A DNA stretch of 64,000 nucleotides from Owenia fusiformis (Eukaryota; Annelida; Polychaeta; Sabellida; Oweniidae), in NCBI GenBank assembly GCA_903813345.2, contig CAIIXF020000009.1:5884030-5948029 (forward strand), in the 5' to 3' direction. Below are positions 34,265-46,600 of this stretch, piece by piece. How positions within the stretch are numbered: position 1 is the stretch's first letter; each line of letters opens with the position of its first letter. The notes below the pieces were generated by a model, which worked only from the letters and a program-made list of their open reading frames with translations, did no database searches and was not told the DNA's origin. The translations under genes and the position numbers were made by a program.

Positions 34265-37200
34265 ACTTTGTATCAATTTAATGGACAATACTAAAGTGAT
34301 GACATATAATGCAAACTGCAAAATGTAAACTAATAGGACATACATGTAGTTAACAAAATGTTTTTGTTTTTTTCCTATGACTTTATTTCTTTCAGTTTAA
34401 CGATAAATTAACATTTACAAAAGGAAGATATGATAAACAAATGTTTGTTATGTTGTCATATTAGGTAAAACGTATACATGATATTTTTAGTAAAACTTCA
34501 GATTGGTTCAATGTTCAATGTAACAAAATGTTATAAAAATACTGCCATTCAGTTTTTGGAGACAATCCACCTTCCTCTTTAAATCCTATACTTATCCTTC
34601 TCGTCTGTATCCCAACATGGAGTAACAATTTTCTTGCTAAAGTTAATAAATGCAGATGTTGACACTCACTGCATAGCTTGTGATAATTCTGACTTGTGAA
34701 ATTCAAGGAGTCCAACACCTGGTGATATGTGACATGTTATACTAACCAATGATAATATGTGATACCAATCCATGGTAAAATTTAATACTAGCTCATGATG
34801 ATATTTGATACGAGTTTGTGATATGTGATACTGATCCATGGTGAAATGTGATACTAGCTCATGATGATGTTTGATACGAGCTTGTGATATATGATACTGA
34901 TCCATGGTGAAGTGTGATACTAGCTCATGATGATATTTGATACAAGCTTGAGATATGTGATACTGATCCATGGTGAAATGTGATACTAGCTCATGATGAT
35001 ATTTGATACAAGCTTGAGATATGTGATACTGATCCATGGTGAAATGTGATACTAGCTCATGATGATATTTGATACGAGCTTGTGATATGTGATACTGATC
35101 CATGGTGAAATGTGATACTAGCTCATGATGATATTTGATACGAGCTTGTGATATGTGATACTGATCCATGGTGAAATGTGATACTAGCTCATAGTGATAT
35201 AAGATACTATCTAATGGTGATATGTGATACTAAGCCATGATGATATGTGATACTAGCTCACGGTGATATAAGATACTAACCAATGGTGAAATGTGATACT
35301 AGCTCATGATGATATTTGTGATATGTGATGCTGATCCAAGTTAACATTTAATACTAGCTCATAATGATATTTGATATGAGCTTGTGATATGTGATACTGA
35401 TCCATGGTGAAATGTGATACTAGCTCATGATGATATTTGATACGAGCTTGTGATATGTGATACTGATCCATGGTGAAATGTGATACTAGCTCATAGTGAT
35501 ATAAGATACTATCTAATGGTGATATGTGATACTAAGCCATGATGATATGTGATACTAGCTCACAGTGATATAAGATACTAACCAATGGTGAAATGTGATA
35601 CTAGCTCATGATGATATTTGTGATATGTGATGCTGATCCAAGTTAACATTTAATACTAGCTCATAATGATATTTGATATGAGCTTGTGATATGTGATACT
35701 GATCCATGGTGAAATGTGATACTAGCTCTTGATGATGTTTGATACGAGCTTGTGATATGTGATACTGATCCATGGTGAAATTTAATACTAGCTCATGATG
35801 ATGTTTGATACGAGCTTGTGATATGTGATACTGATCCATGGTGAAATGTGATACTAGCTCATGATGATATTTGATACGAGCTTGTGATATGTGATACTGA
35901 TCCATGGTGAAATGTGATACTAGCTTATGATGATATTTGATACAAGCTTGAGATATGTGATACTGATCCATGGTGAAATGTGATACTAGCTCATAGTGAT
36001 ATAAGATACTATCTAATGGTGATATGTGATACTAAGCCATGATGATATGTGATACTAGCTCACGGTGATATAAGATACTAACCAATGGTGAAATGTGATA
36101 CTAGCTCATGATGATATTTGTGATATGTGATGCTGATCCAAGTTAACATTTAATACTAGCTCATGATGATATTTGATACGAGCTTGTGATATGTGATACT
36201 GATCCATGGTGAAATGTGATACTAGCTCATAGTGATATAAGATACTATCTAATGGTGATATGTGATACTAAGCCATGATGATATGTGATACTAGCTCACG
36301 GTGATATAAGATACTAACCAATGGTGAAATGTGATACTAGCTCATGATGATATTTGTGATATGTGATGCTGATCCAAGTTAACATTTAATACTAGCTCAT
36401 AATGATATTTGATATGAGCTTGTGATATGTGATACTGATCCATGGTGAAATGTGATACTAGCTCATGATGATATTTGATACGAGCTTGTGATATGTGATA
36501 CTGATCCATGGTGAAATGTGATACTAGCTCATGATAATATTTGATACGAGCTTGTGATATGTGATACTGATGCATAGTGAAATGTGATACTAGCTCATGA
36601 TGATATTTGATATGAGCTTGTGATATGTGATACTGATCCATGGTGAAATGTGATACTAGCTCATGATGATATTTGATATGAGCTTGTGATATGTGATACT
36701 GATCCATGGTGAAATGTGATACTAGCTCATGATGATATTTGATATGAGCTTGTGATATGTGATACTGATCCATGGTGAAATGTGATACTAGCTCGTGATG
36801 ATATTTGATACGAGCTTGTGATATGTGATACTGATCCATGGTGAAATGTGATACTAGCTCATGATGATGTTTGAAACGAGCTTGTGATATGTGATACTGA
36901 TCCATGGTGAATTGTGATACTAGCTCATGATGATATTTGATACGAGCTTGTGATATGTGATACTGATCCATGGTGAAATGTGATACTAGCTCATGATGAT
37001 GTTTGAAACGAGCTTGAGATATGTGATACTGATCCATGGTGAAATGTGATACTAGCTCATGATGATGTTTGAAACGAGCTTGTGATATGTGATACTGATC
37101 CATGGTGAAATGTGATACTAGCTCATGATGATGTTTGAAACGAGCTTGTGATATGTGATACTGATCCATGGTGAAATGTGATACTAGCTCATGATGATGT

Positions 37201-38129
37201 TTGAAACGAGCTTGTGATATGTGATACTGATCCATGGTGAAATGTGATACTAGCTCATGATGATGTTTGATACGAGCTTGTGATATGTGATACTGATCCA
37301 TGGTGAATTGTGATACTAGCTCATATTGATATAAGATACTATCTAATGGTGATATGTGATACTAAGCCATGATGATATGTGGTACAAACCCATGATGATA
37401 TGTGATACTAGCTCACGGTGATATAAGATACTAACCAATGGTGAAATGTGATACTAGCTCATATAGTGATATAAGATACTATCTAATGGTGATATGTGAT
37501 ACTAAGCCATGATGATATGTGGTACAAACCCATGATGATATGTGATACTAGCTCACGGTGATATAAGATACTAACCAATGGTGAAATGTGATACTAGCTC
37601 ATATAGTGATATAAGATACTATCTAATGGTTATATGTGATACTAACCCATGATGATATGTGATACTAGCTCATGGTGATATAAGATACTATCCCTTGGTG
37701 ATATGTGATACTAACCAATGGTGAAATGTATATATGTGATATCAACCCATATTTATGTGTGATACTGGTCTGTGATTAAATGTTGTGCTAACCCATGGTG
37801 ATATGTGATACTGACCCATGATGATATGTGATACTGACCCATGGTAATATGTAATACTAGTACAAGATAACATGTTAATGATACCAACCTATGATGATAT
37901 GTGCTACTAATAATGACATGTTATACTAGGTCATGATGATATGTGATACTAGCCCGTAGTGATAAGTGATACCAACCCATGATGATATGTGATACTAGCC
38001 TAAGGTAATACTAGGTATAGTACATGATTACATGTATGTGATAGTAGCCCATGATGATATGTGATACTAACCCATGATGATATGTGATACTAGTACATGG
38101 TGATACATTTATGTGATACCAACCTATAG

Positions 38130-38265
38130 AGGTTATTTAATGGGAGGTTTTTGATACCGGGTTTATCCGAGGGAGGGAAATACAATATATCTACCCGAGG
38201 GACCAAAGGGACCGAGGGTTGATATATTGTATTTACCGAGGGATATACCCTGTATGAAAAGTATG
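38130..38265. mobile_element. Hairpin element interrupting the 66-bp array
   Basis: Inverted arms 'ataccgggtttatccgaggg' / 'gggatataccctgtat' and 'aaatacaatatatctac' / 'gttgatatattgtattt' surround a short 'gggaccaaagggaccgaggg' loop. Related hairpin material continues to about 38535, including gagcggg/cccgctc arms at 38484-38511. Confidence 0.55.
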
Positions 38266-38552
38266 AAAATTATGAAAATTAAATATGCATTGGATGTTAG
38301 GGAACCCTACTGTAAAAATTACAAACGATAATTACAATCAAAACATGAATATTTTATCTCAATTTAAAGTCCTCAACAATTTTTTAATTAACAGTGTATG
38401 AAATTAATATTTATCAAATAGAGCCAAAGTATATCCCGGGAATTCAAAAAAGCACCGAAAGAAATTCCCGGTGATTGCTGATGAGCGGGTGATATATATA
38501 TGTCCCGCTCACCTCATGGTATCGATTATATTCCCGTATGTTATTTACCAAG

Positions 38553-38725
38553 GCCCGTAGCCAGAGGGGGAGCTGGGGGACATAAGCCCCCCTGGCCAGA
38601 AATTCTTTTAAAATCATGCAGTTTTTCACCATTCTGATAATTTTTCGCATGAATTTTAGCCAAAATTGTGAAAAAGCTCCCCCCCTGGAAAAAAGCCCCC
38701 CCCCTGGTAAAAGCTGGCTACGGGC
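38553..38725. mobile_element. Short MITE with 12-bp perfect TIRs
   Basis: Perfect terminal inverted repeats 'gcccgtagccag' (38553-38564) and 'ctggctacgggc' (38714-38725) enclose 173 bp, with 'gggggagctgggggac' and 'ccccccctggtaaaag' purine/pyrimidine tracts inside the ends. Confidence 0.7.
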
Positions 38726-39244
38726 AAGTTACCTATGACACTTCTAAGTATGGGATAAATGGTGATATGTGATACTAGCCCATGGTAATACCCATACATG
38801 ATTACATGTATGTGATAGTAACCCATGATGATATGTGATACTAACCCATGATGATATGCAATATTAGTACATAATGACATGTATGTGAACTCAAGATGGT
38901 ATGTGGTACTAACCATGATGATATTTGGTACTAACCCGTGGTGATATGTGTTACTGACCCATGGTGATATGCAATACTAGTACATAATGACATGTATGTG
39001 AAACCAACTCAAGATGGTATGTGGTACTAACCATGATGATATTTGGTACTAACCCGTGGTGATATGTGTTACTGACCCATGGTGATATGCAATACTAGTA
39101 CATAATGACATGTATGTGATACCAGCCTATGGTGATATGTGATACTAGCCCATGGTAATACTAGAATAGTACATGATTACATGTATGTGATACTAACCTA
39201 TGATGATATATGATACTAGTACATGGCTATACATATATGTGACA

Positions 39245-39345
39245 CCAACCTATGTTGTTTTTTCTATGTCTTGCACTGTCTTATTGTTATTGTTATTGCT
39301 ATTGTTGCAGTGCCGTCGGGACCAAGGTAACAACACCAGAGACAA
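39245..39345 (+). pseudogene. Decayed copy of astacin-1 signal-peptide exon
   Basis: 'ctatgtcttgcactgtctt', 'attgttgcagtgc', 'gtcgg' and 'accaa' occur in the same order as in exon 1 of the astacin gene at 40548. The ATG context is altered, an 'attgttattgttattgct' expansion is inserted, and the downstream part is lost. It is flanked on both sides by array sequence. Confidence 0.75.
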
Positions 39346-39600
39346 TATATCTACCAGGTAAATAGTTTTATATAATACTAACCCATTGTGATATGTGATA
39401 CTAGTCTATGATGAAATGGCCAACCCATTGTGAAAAGTGATACTAACCCATGGTGATATGTAATAATAGCACAATATGACATATATGTGATACCAACCCA
39501 TTATGATATGAATTTACCAAACCCATGGTGATATGTGATACCAACCAATGATGATATGTGATTCCAACCCATGATGATATCACAACCCTAGATTTTGTCC

Positions 39601-40547
39601 CACGTTAGTTTGGGATACTAACTCATGGAAATGTGTCACTATGTTACCGTTTTTACGGTGACAACATGGTGATAAATGATTTAAAATATGTGTATTTCAT
39701 CCTCAACATTGTCTCTGATGTGCAATACCAAAGCATACTAATATACTCTACTAATCCCAGGTACTAAAACATTGACAATATGTAAGGTGATACAACTTAA
39801 ATCTTTGTCAATGTTTGACGGGTTTTGATAAAGATAACGTACGAAACGTAGACGGAGATGAAGCAGTACTTAGTTAAATCTATCCTTTTCAAAAATTTCA
39901 ACAATGAAAACCATCATTTCCTAGACATTTTCCAATAGACTTCTAGAAAGCCCATAGTTCTATCATCAGGCCCATGCGTCGGTTCCCATGTCCTCGATTT
40001 GCATATACAATCCTTATAAGAACTATGATCACAATCCATGACATCCCATGACGGCTGATTTTGTCCTTCGTCTCAAACACTGATAAAACAATTGGGCATT
40101 GTCCGTATTTTTATATTTATATAGCTTACATCAGTCAACATAGGCTATAACTTAAATATGGAATGCTTCTTGGACATAGGATCTTATTAGAGACGCACCG
40201 TATCGCATCAGATATACGAAAATAACCCTTATATGACACCGGATACGCCTTATGACATCAGAGGCATGATAATACATCAGATACGTTAAAAGACACAGAA
40301 TAAGACACCAGAGGTACCATAAGGCATTAGAAATCAGAAGACACCAGAGAAATAGATATATCAATAGTTTTATACAGCGCGACTTAGGAAGTGGAAACCG
40401 ACAGGATACATGTGCTTTATACAAGTGTATGCCGATTTCGTCTCAATTTGTCTCGTCCAATTTAGAAAACAGGCGGAGTAACATATCACACTGTCCTATA
40501 CCCTATATTTGAATAACTTTCACCAGACGTTTTTGTGGAATACCAAC
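39601..40547 (+). promoter_or_regulatory. Upstream region of astacin 1
   Basis: Unique sequence between the minisatellite and the first astacin exon; expected to hold the promoter. An AT-rich 'cctatatttgaataac' lies about 45 nt before the ATG, but no consensus TATA box or other element can be assigned with confidence. Confidence 0.3.
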
Positions 40548-40674
40548 ATGAAGATTTGTTTTTTTCTATGTCTTGCACTGTCTTTAGCAATTGTTGCAGT
40601 GCAGTCGGAACCAATGGAACAAAGCAGTGACCGTAGTAGTAGTACGGAAATGTCGCATGAAGAAGAAGAAGAAG
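40548..40674 (+). CDS. Astacin 1 exon 1 (signal peptide, acidic start)
   Basis: [20 protein letters not shown], then a Ser-rich and EEEEE stretch. Ends in phase 1 before gtacat. Confidence 0.85.
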
Positions 40675-43600
40675 GTACATTGACGTTCATTTCTTATGTT
40701 TTTATGTGATTGATTAATGATTTTCAATTTTGTTATTCGTGTTTTCATAATACTGCCTTTTGTGTCTGAAGTAATCATGGCTATTTTGTCATTTGCAAAT
40801 GTGTTCTGTCAAACCCCAAAATGGAATGTGCTGAGAGTCAGTCACAAACTGGGAAGAAACTCTATTTTCCAGCAAATGCTTATAATTTATGGAAATCCAG
40901 TAGGCAATACACATCATTCCCCAAAAGCAGTGATGATAAACACACTGTTTCGTTGGTCCAGTAGTAATGTTCAAAGAAGGTGTACGATTTTTTGGCTTCA
41001 GATTCGATTCTGCCATATAACTTAAATTTCAAAATTTTAATTGGGTTGTTTTAGTTCAACAAAATTATGGAAGAGCTCATGCAGCAAACACTCCAATAAG
41101 TTTGTTTATTTAATTTCAGGTGATGCGAATCCTGATGACTCCAAAGGTAAGTTTTTTAACAGTGTAGATGCAATATGGTTGCCATGCCATTTTGTTATCT
41201 CTACAGATAAGTCAGAGTAAATGAATGTCAGGGTGAATCATAAAATATAATATCGGCTTCAAGATGGGAGGATTGTGGAGTTTAAAATGATCATACAATG
41301 GTCAAAGGAATGGCACTATTTGTTCCAGGGTTAGACTATACCATTTTAAAGGTGATTCGTCGGACATAAGAAATAAAAAATAATTCATAATTCGTACAGT
41401 TACTGTTTACAAACATATACCTATATATATGCTCTAACTGTCTTAAATACTTTTCAATTCAGCTGAAATTTTGTGTATATAACAATTGAAGTTTTATCCT
41501 GAAGTTTCAGCATCCAACATTAATATTAAGTCTTAATATGGTTGCTATAACAACATGGGGGTAGGGGTGGGTGGGGCAGGTACCAATTTTTCTAATTATG
41601 AAAAGATCTTAGTGTTATTTTATTAATATTTCTTTCCTTTAAATGGTCAAAATGTTTGGGAAATTGTTAAATTTATTCAGCATGATGTTAACCAAGTACA
41701 AATAATGACATTTAGCACTGTGATATCATAATACCACATTCAATAGTCACGAATTCAAATACGGTCACAGTCAAAAAATTGCAAAAATGGCTGCAATTCT
41801 CACTTGATAACAACAGAAGGGCTTGCGTTTGGTGGCCTAATTTCATACTTCACTTGGACTCACAGCCATGCAAAACAATGATACCATGAAGAAAGTATAT
41901 AAGGAGTATAAACCAGATAGAACTACAATTATGAAGTGGCAGAAGAGATTTAAAAGAGACGATTCAACCCTGTATGACAACTCCAAACATGGGAGGCAAA
42001 AACTCTACAAGTCACAGTGGAAGAAATTGCCGAGAGTGTTTGACCTGACAGGCATCAGAAGTACATAACATGCAAAGGGCAATATTTTGAGAAAATGTGA
42101 AATGGGACACTGTGCAATATACATCCATTAAATCTAGGATGTGCTCAGAGTAATTTAGTATCTTAAAATGTATTTTTTAGCATACTTCATATAGCTACAC
42201 CAAATGGTATTTGTTGATTAATTATTTCATATTTTCAATTTTTCATTCCTTTTGACGTGACTGTATAACCTTCCCCGCCCTACCCAAACTCACCAACTTG
42301 ATTTTATTATAACATCAATATAGTTTTATCAGTCAACATGAAAATTTTTAGAATAATCAAAATGTCTCTAAGGAACATTTACTGAAAATTTCCTGGAAAA
42401 ATACCAATCATTGATAAAGTTATAGCATATAGTGCATTACTTCTGGGACAACCCTCGTATAACATATACGTTTTTTAATCATTCTTTTGAGAATATTTCA
42501 TAGTTAATTTAAAAAGTAAAAAAAACAATCAATTTTGACCGCGTGGCATAACCCCCGAAATCCGAGGAAGGGAGACTACTTATGATGTATCTTGATAGCC
42601 AGTATTGATGAGCACTTTGTGTTTTTTATGAACCCCGAAAGCTTGGAACACATTCTGTCATCTGTCTCGCCTCATTACGAAGCTTCATTTGGCTCAAATG
42701 TACTTAATCACAATGAGGCTGTAAACGTTGATATGTTGCTTTTTTATTTGCAGGTGTGCTTGTAGAAGATGATATTCGTGAAGATGAATCGAAATATAAA
42801 AGTGGCGCTGATCAGGTTAAATTTTGGCCAGAAGGGAAGGTGTATTTCAAGATAGACAAGACCAGATTAAGTAAGCACGCTGACATTGATAAGCTTGTCA
42901 TAAATGTTTAGATGCGTTAGAAATCTATTGCTATCGCACTTTTCATTGCTGATTTCGTTAAACTTGCTCTATTTTTTTATTTGTATTATATTCGTTAGCT
43001 GAGGTATTTGTTCATTATGGGTAGTACACTACTACAGCCTGTGCTTTTAGTTTTACATCTGATCTAGAATATCTAAGTTTGACTTTGAGCTTGAATTTTA
43101 AACTTTCAATCTTTATTTGTCAATTCAACCAGATTCGTTTCATCACATACACAAATGGATTTAGCACATTTAGGTAAATGTTCGTATATATTTTTGCAGG
43201 TGTTGGCTTGAGGAAAAATATCAGTGAAGCCATGCGTATAATCCAGTCAAAAACACAGATAAAAGCAAATTGTATTCAGTTCTTCGAAAATACTTATAAA
43301 ATTAGAAACAGAAACTATGTGTTCTTAACCAGCAAAGACGGGTTAGTATAAACAATAGGGAGGTTAAGTTTCACTTTTTTAAGAGAACCTAAGTGGCCAG
43401 AACTAGTTAGGTGTATTCCACATAGGACCACGTCCTCGTGTAAGTTTTTTTAAAAAGTGTACCTAATCTCCCTAATATTAAAATTTATTCCGTCTAAACA
43501 ACGTATCCAAGCAGTTCAGTTATGTCCTTAATCAGCAGTTAAAACTCGTTGGCAATTAGTTCTACTTCGTTCCCAATCCGTCCTAGTAGGATTGAAGTAT

Positions 43601-46600
43601 GACAGTTCTGTTCGTTACGTTCAGCTCGTCTTGAATACGTTGTCACCCCGGGGTTGTCACTCGTTCGTGACGACCACCAGAAAACTCTTGGCCTGCTGTA
43701 AGTCCTGTAGGACCTACTCCTACGATATTTTGTAAATACATGTATACCCTAAGTGGTTCTAAGTACGTCCAATCCGTCTGTACACAATCGTGTATAAGCC
43801 CGTTCTCGAGAACTAGTTAGGTGTGTTAGTAGTGTTTTCCACAAAGGACCACATCCTCGTACAAGTTTTTAAAAGAGTGTATCTAATCTCTCTAATATTA
43901 AAATGGGAAACTCGACCTTTTGAAGCCAGGCAAATACTATTAGTTGAATTATGAAGTAGAACATCTCAATGATAAAAGATTCAGAGCTATTGGGATGACA
44001 AAATTGCAAGCGGAGTGTACAATTGAACTACCGATGTATTCTGCACCATTTCAAATATAATTTCACCCGAAAGGTCTTTGATATGTTATCAATTAGTTAA
44101 GATTCAAAGTGCACAATTTGCCATAGATGCATAAATTCTCCCAAATAATAAATGTAGTTCCAGTATTGTATAAGAGTGCTTACTTGAACGGCTAGAGTTC
44201 GACCATGAGTTGTTATTTCATGAGTTGTGTTTTGTAGATGCTGGTCTAGAGTAGGCATGAAGGGTGGAATGCAAGTCACGTCACTTGGACCCGGATGTGG
44301 ATCCATAGGAAGAATAATTCACGAGCTCTTACATGTATTGGGATTTTACCACGAGCAAAGTAGATCTGACAGAGACCGTTACATAACAATAATATGGAAA
44401 AATATACTGTCAGGTATAACATTTAAAAACAATCATTGAAATGTTACCTGGCTTATTCCTCTGATTGATTCGAAACGATTCGAGTACAAAGCGATTCAAA
44501 GTGATAGAGCGGGCCTTCTTCGAGTTCCTCTCTAGTTAATATATACAAATAAAACGATCTGACGAAATACTAGATGTTAATAAGTGATTTTCATAAAATA
44601 GCTTTTGAACCTAATGTTCCTTCATGTTTGCCTCTTCAAAATATTTCAATGTTCATAAAGGGACACATGTTTAATCCGAACCCCACTGTACCGGCTGATC
44701 CAGAATCCAACAAGGGTGGGGGGGACATTTCAAATAAGGAAAAAATGTTTAGGCCCCTAGATTGGGCTCACATTTTGACAATTTAAGGCCCATTTTTGCC
44801 CCATGCCCCCATCCTCTGGATCCGCCAGTGCACAATGCAAGGACCAGCCAAAAGTGTTAGAATTAGCAGGTCCACGTTTCATGTTTCCTAATGTGTACGC
44901 CAACAGGAGGTCACAAATTAGGGACCGAGAAAAATGTTTACATTGAGAGTTGTTCAGTTTAATAAGATGTTACTTTATGTCTTTTACAGATTATTCTGTA
45001 AACTTTCATAAACGAAACGACAAAATCTACAAGATGAAGTATGATTTGGAAAGCATCATGCACTATCAATCAAATGCCTTTTCCAAGAATGAAAAACTAA
45101 ATACTATAGAAGTCAAAGGGTCTGCCAAAAGAGGAATGCTATTAGGACAGAGGAAACATCTCAGTGCTCAAGATATTTATGGAATTAAAAAGGCCTACAA
45201 ATGCACAGGTATTATTATTTCACTCTACTATACCTTGCATTTGGTGTTCACGAGCAACCCATTTGGCTTATTAGCAATGATTATATTATTAGTTTTTATT
45301 ATGTCCCCACCACATAGTGTGGGGTCATATTGTCGGCCTAGGCGCGTCCGTCCATCTGTTTGTCTGTCTGTCCATCCGTACGTCCGGCAGTTTTTTCCAA
45401 AAACCGCTACAGATATCACCTTCAAATTTTTAAGGATAACTTATAAGTGCATACAGATGTGGATGAAAAAAAATTAACTCGATACCTACTTCCTGTCGGC
45501 CATTTTGAAGTCAAATGCTAAAATCCTTGTCTGCAAACTTTAAGAAAGACGGCTTCACAGTTGCTTTTAAAACTTTAATATCTTGTTCAACTTACTTCAT
45601 TCTTCATCTGATTAGGTTTTGGACCTGTTAGCTCAGTATGTCAGCCATTTTGAATGTCTTAAGAAAAGTTAGCGCGCGATAATACTTTGTATCATATTGA
45701 ATGGTGTTTTTGAGTTTTCATACTTTAACTATTTAGTAGCTTTATAAATAATTTCAGGTGTACTTTGTTGTAAAAGCCTACGTTATTGTTAACAGTGGTT
45801 ATATATGACAATTTTGTAAAAGGAAATCAGCAAAAACTCATAATCACTTTTTTATTGTCGGCCACTTTGGATTTTTCCGTCCTTGTCTTGTATCTTGTCT
45901 GTAAAGTCTTGTCTACGCATTTCCAGGTGAACCGTTTGGTAGATCAATTTCAAAGTTTCAGGGATGATTCTTAGTATGAAAATCTAGATCTGATTAGTTT
46001 TTTGGCGTTCGGGGTAAATGTCAAGGCAGCCATTTTGGATTTTCCGTCTTAAAATCTTGTCTGTAAAGTCTTGTCTACGTATTTCCAAGTGAACCATTTG
46101 GTAGATCAATTTCAAATTTTCAGGGATGATTCTTAGTATGAAAATCTAGATCTGATTAGTTTTTTGGCGTTCAGGGTAAATGTCAAGGCAGCCATTTTGG
46201 ATTTTCCGTCTTAAAATCCTGTCTGTAAAGTCTTGTCTGCGCATTTCCAGGTGAACCGTTTGATAGATCAATTTCAAATTTTCAGGGATGATTCTAAGTA
46301 TGAAAATTTTGATCTGATTAGTTTTTTGGCATTCTGGATAAATGTTAAGGCAGCCATTTTGGATTTTCCGTCTTAAAATCTTGCCTGTAAAGTCTTGTTT
46401 ACGCGTTTTAAGGTGAACCGTTTGGTAGATCAATTTCGAATTTTCAGGGATGATTCTTAGTATGACAATCTAGCTAAAGATTATTTTTTGGCTTTCTGGG
46501 TAAATGTCAACGCAGCCATTTTGGTTTTTCCGTCCTAAAATCCTGAAAATTTTGATCTGATTAGTTTTTTGGCATTCTGGATAAATGTTAAGGCAGCCAT

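Larger units (their letters stand above)
34735..39600. repeat. Minisatellite field, 66-bp unit with higher-order blocks
   Basis: The main unit (66 bp) combines 'gatactgatccatggtgaaa', 'tgtgatactagctcatgatg', 'atatttgatacgagcttgtg' and 'atatgt'. A variant block with 'gtgatataagatactatcta' and 'gctgatccaagttaac' recurs near 35193, 35493, 35993 and 36233. From about 37700 it degrades to 'gataccaacccatgatgata' units. It is interrupted by 38118-38750. Because 66 = 22 codons, the minus strand stays open for 319, 167 and 121 residues (MDQYHISQARIKYHHELVSH); I regard this as non-coding. Confidence 0.92.

Noticed and set aside
36342-37301. 319-residue minus-strand open frame
   Set aside because: Pure translation of the 66-bp repeat (22 codons); no start context, splice support or recognisable domain.
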